Below, piece after piece: positions 59,441-64,000 of a DNA stretch of 64,000 nucleotides (position 1 is the first letter of the stretch; every line of letters starts with the position of its first letter). A program made the translations under genes and the position numbers. The notes beneath the pieces were generated by a model. The model made no database searches. It was given only the letters and a program-made list of their open reading frames with translations, and had not been told where the DNA came from. Source of the DNA: Parelaphostrongylus tenuis (Eukaryota > Nematoda > Chromadorea > Rhabditida > Metastrongylidae); NCBI GenBank assembly GCA_019055375.1, contig JAHQIW010006092.1, forward strand, positions 248,001 to 312,000, in the 5' to 3' direction.

Positions 59441-59852
59441 GCAAAGTGTAGTTTACTGATTCAACAAGGCTTGTTCTTGTTGTCACTGTTGATTGATAGT
59501 ATGGTACTTGTTTGTGTCTTATGGAAATTTTGCCGCTAAAATTTGTGCTTTAGTTTTAGAAGAGAGTTGTGTCTTCGATTCAGAGCAAATGAGCGAACTC
59601 TGTTGAGTTCAAGCTGTATACTCCTCGGCAATTGTATTGTTTATCAGCTCTGCAATTTTTATTCGTAATGTTCTGCGCTCTGTTGACCTTGCAGATCTCG
59701 CCTGTAATATGATATCCTGATGCTGCCATTAACAATGAGCAGGTATCCGATTAGATCTCGGTATCTACATATCAGCCTCTTAGGATAAATTGTAAGTTAG
59801 ATATTGTTTCAAATTGTGAACTGTAATATTGTAATACTGTAAATAGTGTTTT

Positions 59853-59858
59853 TATTAA
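59853..59858 (+). terminator. FANCI: Candidate polyadenylation signal of FANCI
   Basis: ATTAAA in a T/A-rich context 413 nt after the FANCI stop codon. It is the common variant of AATAAA; nearer AT-rich runs cannot be excluded. Confidence 0.35.
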
Positions 59859-61640
59859 AAATTCAGAAGAACGCAGTGTTAGTGTTTGACGTATTTAATC
59901 TATCAACAAATGCTAGGCATGTTTCAAAACCTTGCTTATGTTAGAGTTCAACGCTCAACTGAAATGCTTTTAAACATCGTTCCAGGATTTTTTAAAATAC
60001 GTTCTCTAATCGGTTGTTTGTTACAAATCCGTTAGAAACATTCTCAAAGACTAAATAAGACTGCTTTCAACGAGATCTGTAAGAAACAGTCGACTGCAAA
60101 TCTCGAAAAGACCGCTGCAAACATTCTCAAAAAAATTCAAAGTTCTTTACCATTTCATTTCGTTGCATGTTGAAGCCATCTTCCCGAGTGAAGGCGCATT
60201 TTTGAGAAATCAATTGAAATACACTCCATTACGTAGATTATAAGCCAGAGTTGGTCGATTTGCAACGTTTTCAGCGCATCCTCAACTTAAGTGAAGCATG
60301 GTTTATGAGAGACTTAGGGGAATGATTTACTTCATTATCTGAATTATAAGCCGGGAATGATATGGTGTTCTACTTCCGTTCTCCAGCGATCGTTCGTCAA
60401 TGAGAGGAATATTGCTCAACATCTTGGTAGCCACAATTGTCGCATATGGATGGGCTCTGTAATTCTGTGGTTTCACACCGAAGCTTTACTGTAGTGAGAT
60501 TTGGTTCTTGAGGATATGAAAAAAAAAACACGTTGAGAGAAAAATTTTGACCATTTTTTCCCGAGGCGAGTATTCAGTTCGTTGTTCAACTTCAAAACAG
60601 GGTTTGCCCACTCAAAATTTACAGTAGGAGTTGAATAACTCTGTAGGAGGCCTATTTCGAACACTAATATAGTTGAGCAAACAGGATGTCTTGGAGTGTT
60701 ACACAGTTATACATCTAAACACCACTCTGAAGCAGGCGTTTGACCAATTCTACACTTAGCATCATAATGTCACAAATTCAACTCGTAATCAACTTCAGAT
60801 CTACAGTCTTTTCGACTATGCCTTTGCATAGCTAATGAAAGAGGTTACTTTATTCGTGCGACTCTCCGCCGAAGAGGATTCGACTTGAACGACCATGTAT
60901 AATCTACTCAGATCATCGGCTCTGAAGAAAATGAAGACGCCGAAACGCTTGCCGAACTATAACTCATAGGAACTATCTGATTTATGTAAATCTCAAGAAC
61001 CCACCTTGTTCAATCGATGCGAGATTGGTTGACGTTCTGTCGTTGTCATTCGATGGCGCTTTTCTCGGTAACCTTGCTTAGAACCGAACGTATTTTATTT
61101 AGCACTCCGCACAGTTTGCTGGGACGATTACCTTCCTGAAAAGATACGAGCCTTTATTAGGCTGAAGCACGAGGTCGCATCAATGACCACATATGTGAGT
61201 TGAATATTTTCAAACACTGCGCCACAAGCGCACATGAATCGGTTGGACATAAATCGTTAGATTCCGTCATCTATCGTAGACCCGATTATCGTACAGTGAA
61301 AGAATTCCCTCTATGCGAAGGGAGCTTTTTTAATCCATTGAATCGACTGTTTCTAAACCTCGTTATAAACATTCAAAATAATTCCAAAAAAAAGAAGAAT
61401 GTTTTTAGCCTAAAGGAGGTTGGTACGATAGGGTCATACACCGGTGTTTCGGAGGTTCGTCCTCCTCGGAGCTTTTTTAGATATTAATTGCGCTTTTAAC
61501 TGTAATTATCGGGCACAGTACTGCTGATCTGAGCATAGACTTCTTTGTTTCTTCATAACTTGCTTCCTAATCAATGTAGCGCAATGTTTAGGGACGCTCT
61601 GTAAAATGATATGTTTATCGCTTCGCTTCAGCTTGCGGTT
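59859..61640. other. Gene-free region downstream of FANCI
   Basis: AT-rich sequence without a recognised gene. It holds isolated motifs of the GTTTCGG family (GAAGACGCCGAAACGCTTGC near 60935) and the repeat at 61415-61480. Confidence 0.5.
61415..61480 (+). repeat. GTTTCGGAGGT repeat, copy 2
   Basis: GAGGTTGGTACGATAGGGTC, ATACACCGGTGTTTCGGAGG, TTCGTCCTCCTCGGAGC. Shared with 15005-15080; the CTCCTCGGAG part gives a short hairpin. Confidence 0.5.
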
Positions 61641-61649
61641 ACACCTGTC

Positions 61650-62960
61650 CATCATCCCACCCAGCCAGGCAAGTGTGCACCATAGTTGATCACTTAGTTG
61701 GATACATGGAAGGCCGTCTTCGGTGATAATGCGAGCCCCGGTATACTCTTCACGTCGTTGAGGATGGCGGCCTATCTCAAACGTGGCGATTTACGCGATG
61801 TCCATTCCGTGATTCCAAACTCGTTGCCATTCACGAATGCAGATGGCTGACGTTAGCCACAAACACGTGCGCTCATCGTTTGGGTGGTCTTCCAGAAAGG
61901 TACTTACATCCTCTTGGAGTCCATTTTACTGTTCTTTTCATCTATCTGTCAGCTGCTCTTCGTATTATATGACCGGCCCATCTGTGTCTCGCAGTCGACG
62001 TATTAGACCATAAACGTGGAATAGGTTTCAAGATGTGAGCTCCGCAAACCGGTTAGAGGTTGCGAGTGCCGACTAGACCTGGGGAGACATCGTTTGGCAC
62101 CGTGTGAGTGGTGCGCAAATTTCTTGACAGTAACTGTAGTATTAGCTCACGTGTCTGCTGCATAGCAGAGCACTGGGAGACTGCTGAATCAAAAAGATGA
62201 TCACAGAGTTTGGAGTCCGCCATCTAGTCTGTAACTTCATTGAGAGACCCGAATGCGGCTCATGCTGCTCATCTTCTTCTGTCTCTCTCCTTCATGTTGT
62301 TCTCCATGTTTACTGAACGTCCAAGATACACCTACAAGATGATCTCTGTAAACAGAAGATTATCCCGTTCAATTTCTCCGCCTTCGCACCATGAATGCCT
62401 CATAAATTGGGTCTACATCCTGCTTATGCGTAGGCCAATCTTCTTCCTGGCTTCGTTGACTTCATCAAGTATCGTCTCCGCTTCAGTGGTACTTTTTGAA
62501 ATTATGACGATGTCATCCTCAAAATAAAGGTCTGATACGAGTTATCAATACGTGCGCCTTTCTCGTCCCAGCCGAGCGAATCATTATCGCTTGTAGTGCA
62601 GCAGTGAATAGCTTTGGAGATATATTGTCGCCTTGTCAAACCCTTTTACTCTTTAATATGGTGAGAGGTCTTAAAGAATACGTATTTTCTGCTGCTTTCG
62701 ATAACAGTCAGCTGAAGTGCACTGAACACTACCGCAATCCATCGACTGGAAGAAACGGTGATAACACAGTATCATGTGTTACCACTATAATCAACGCCTC
62801 CCCATTGCTACGGCGTAAGGTTCAGTGTGGAGCATGATTCACTGATGAAGAGCGCGACAGCTTCGAAACGTACGTATTGCTCTGACGTGGCATCCTCGTA
62901 AATGCTTAGAAAATCTTTCAGGATATACCGCATAATAGTTGCAAAGATCCCTTGTGTCAC
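61650..62960 (-). pseudogene. RTE-like LINE reverse transcriptase fragment
   Basis: On the minus strand: KGLTRRQYISKA (degraded counterpart of the KG-RQGD-ISPKLF motif), the palm motif as EDDIVIISKS (FADD altered to FEDD), TEAETILDEVNEARKKIGLR, an SYVYLGRSVNMENNMKE block, and a C-terminal RHRWAGHIIRRAADR followed by RGCKYLSGRPPKR. This order is typical of RTE-clade ORF2 in nematodes. Several stops and frameshifts; inactive. The 5' endonuclease half is not attached on this strand. Confidence 0.8.
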
Positions 62961-63049
62961 CTTTTAATGGTAGGATGACTGTGAGCAAATCTCCACAGGT
63001 CCGAAATTTTTTTCATTCTTAAGCTGTAATGCCTCTTAGATAGTTTACC

Positions 63050-64000
63050 GCCTCGTCGTGGCTGGGACGTGTTCCTAGGTGTCGGACTACGAAGCACAGC
63101 ACAAAATCAACCTCCCGCAAGACTATACAAGCTGTGAAGGAGTCCGGTGTTTTCACCCGGAAAACCCAGCTAGGTGTAAATCGTACTAGGAATGACCGCC
63201 GTCTTGGTAGCTCCTAGTCCCAAGTTGGTCATCCCCTCTAATCCACAAGAGCCGGCGACCTCTGATGTGGTGACGATCCGCCGGAAATCCTGGCCAAGCT
63301 GACATCATGTCCGCAGGAAAAAAAAGCGCTCAGCCAGCAAGAATACTCCTGCCTCAGTAACCTATACACTGGGCGCTCAAGCCTACGGCGTTGGGGGATG
63401 AGACAACCGATGAGAGGCGATCAAATTTTCAGGTTCAACATAACGTTATTGGTAGAGGACGAAACAAACATGCCTACAACGCGCCATACAGAGTGCTTCT
63501 TAGTTCGAACGTATAACACCAAAACAGTTTCTGAGGCGCCGACCTTTACGCACTTCTTGAGGCCGCCGTTCACATTAAATTTCATGTGATCGCCGTTTAA
63601 GAAACGAAAATCAAGAAATTGACATAAGACGATTAGATAGCGGAACTCTCGTGAATCGTCGAGCAAGGTTTCCGTTACGAAATGTCGGAAGGTCGGTTTT
63701 GTCGTTCACCCAAACGTTTCCCAGTCAATTCGTACAGTTCTATCATCGGGACTTACTATCGTTTGCCTCCAACTTCAGCGTCAAAAAGTAGCTATCTTCA
63801 ACTGATACTCAGCAAGTTCTACTGCTAATGAAAGCGAAATAGACGCATTTTGCAAGTGCAACGAAGTCATGCGCACCGAAAAGTCTGTCTACAAATTCGT
63901 TGTTGGAGACTCTACGACAGATTAGGAACGGCTAGCGAAAATGAATCCAAGATAGGAAAGTTCAGAATGGGAGAACGAAATGAGAACAAAGACAGTTTTG
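63050..64000 (+). pseudogene. RTE-like LINE 5' region with endonuclease domain (partial)
   Basis: About 330 bp of GC-richer leader (from about 63050) precedes coding sequence. From about 63380 the plus strand reads QVQHNVIGRGRNKHAYNAPY, then FHVIAV-stop-ETKIKK (the QET endonuclease motif with Gln changed to a stop), NVGRVGFVVHPNV and KSVYKFVVGDS (GDFN motif altered to GDST) near the window edge. This matches an apurinic-endonuclease domain of an RTE-type ORF2. It has stops and frameshifts and runs off the right edge. Confidence 0.78.

Noticed and set aside
1..64000. CRISPR arrays, bacterial operons, rRNA genes
   Set aside because: No regularly spaced direct repeats, no prokaryotic gene organisation and no rRNA-like sequence were seen.

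Overview
The window looks like nuclear DNA of a nematode. It is AT-rich, its genes are split into many short exons (about 50-200 nt) with TTTCAG-type acceptors and GTAAGT/GTGAGT-type donors, and strong 3' splice sites lie just upstream of two start codons, as expected for spliced-leader trans-splicing. The dense load of RTE-type LINE, mariner, tRNA-derived SINE and foldback debris suggests a strongylid or hookworm-like parasite rather than Caenorhabditis; that last step is inference. No bacterial genes, CRISPR arrays, rRNA genes or intact tRNA genes were seen.

Layout. (1) 1-7950, minus strand: the 5' two thirds of a secreted-type M14A zinc carboxypeptidase, with two propeptide exons at 7.6-7.95 kb and catalytic-domain exons at 0-1.15 kb. 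The gene runs off the left edge, and a 6.5 kb intron separates the two parts. (2) 7951-18530: no gene recognised; one decayed Tc1/mariner element (11.3-12.4 kb) and several foldback repeats. (3) 18549-28437, plus strand: a complete BRD7/BRD9-type bromodomain protein (SWI/SNF subunit), 15 exons, 573 aa in the preferred model. (4) 29355-59440, plus strand: a complete FANCI gene, the partner of FANCD2 in interstrand-crosslink repair, in about 37 exons (about 1385 aa) spread over 30 kb. Its introns carry most of the transposon debris, including four mariner relics. (5) 59441-64000: gene-poor, ending in two RTE-like LINE fragments pointing away from each other.

The three genes belong to unrelated processes (extracellular peptide digestion, chromatin remodelling, DNA repair). 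BRD7/9 and FANCI are tandem on the plus strand, but about 860 bp apart and each with its own acceptor, so an operon is not claimed.

The most notable observations are: (a) in FANCI, a lysine ending one exon sits exactly 33 and 36 residues before two SQ sites, the spacing I recall for human K523 to S556/S559, and a phase-0 candidate cassette exon lies between them; (b) three mariner derivatives with unusual internal structure, two keeping only the transposase ends and one with duplicated inverted 3' ends; (c) a family of foldback elements whose arms are tRNA-like sequences, one copy with interlocked inverted repeats; (d) two tRNA-derived SINE families, a two-copy MITE family, and paired poly-G repeats. 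Exon boundaries were assigned by eye from splice signals, reading phase and family resemblance, with no RNA evidence.
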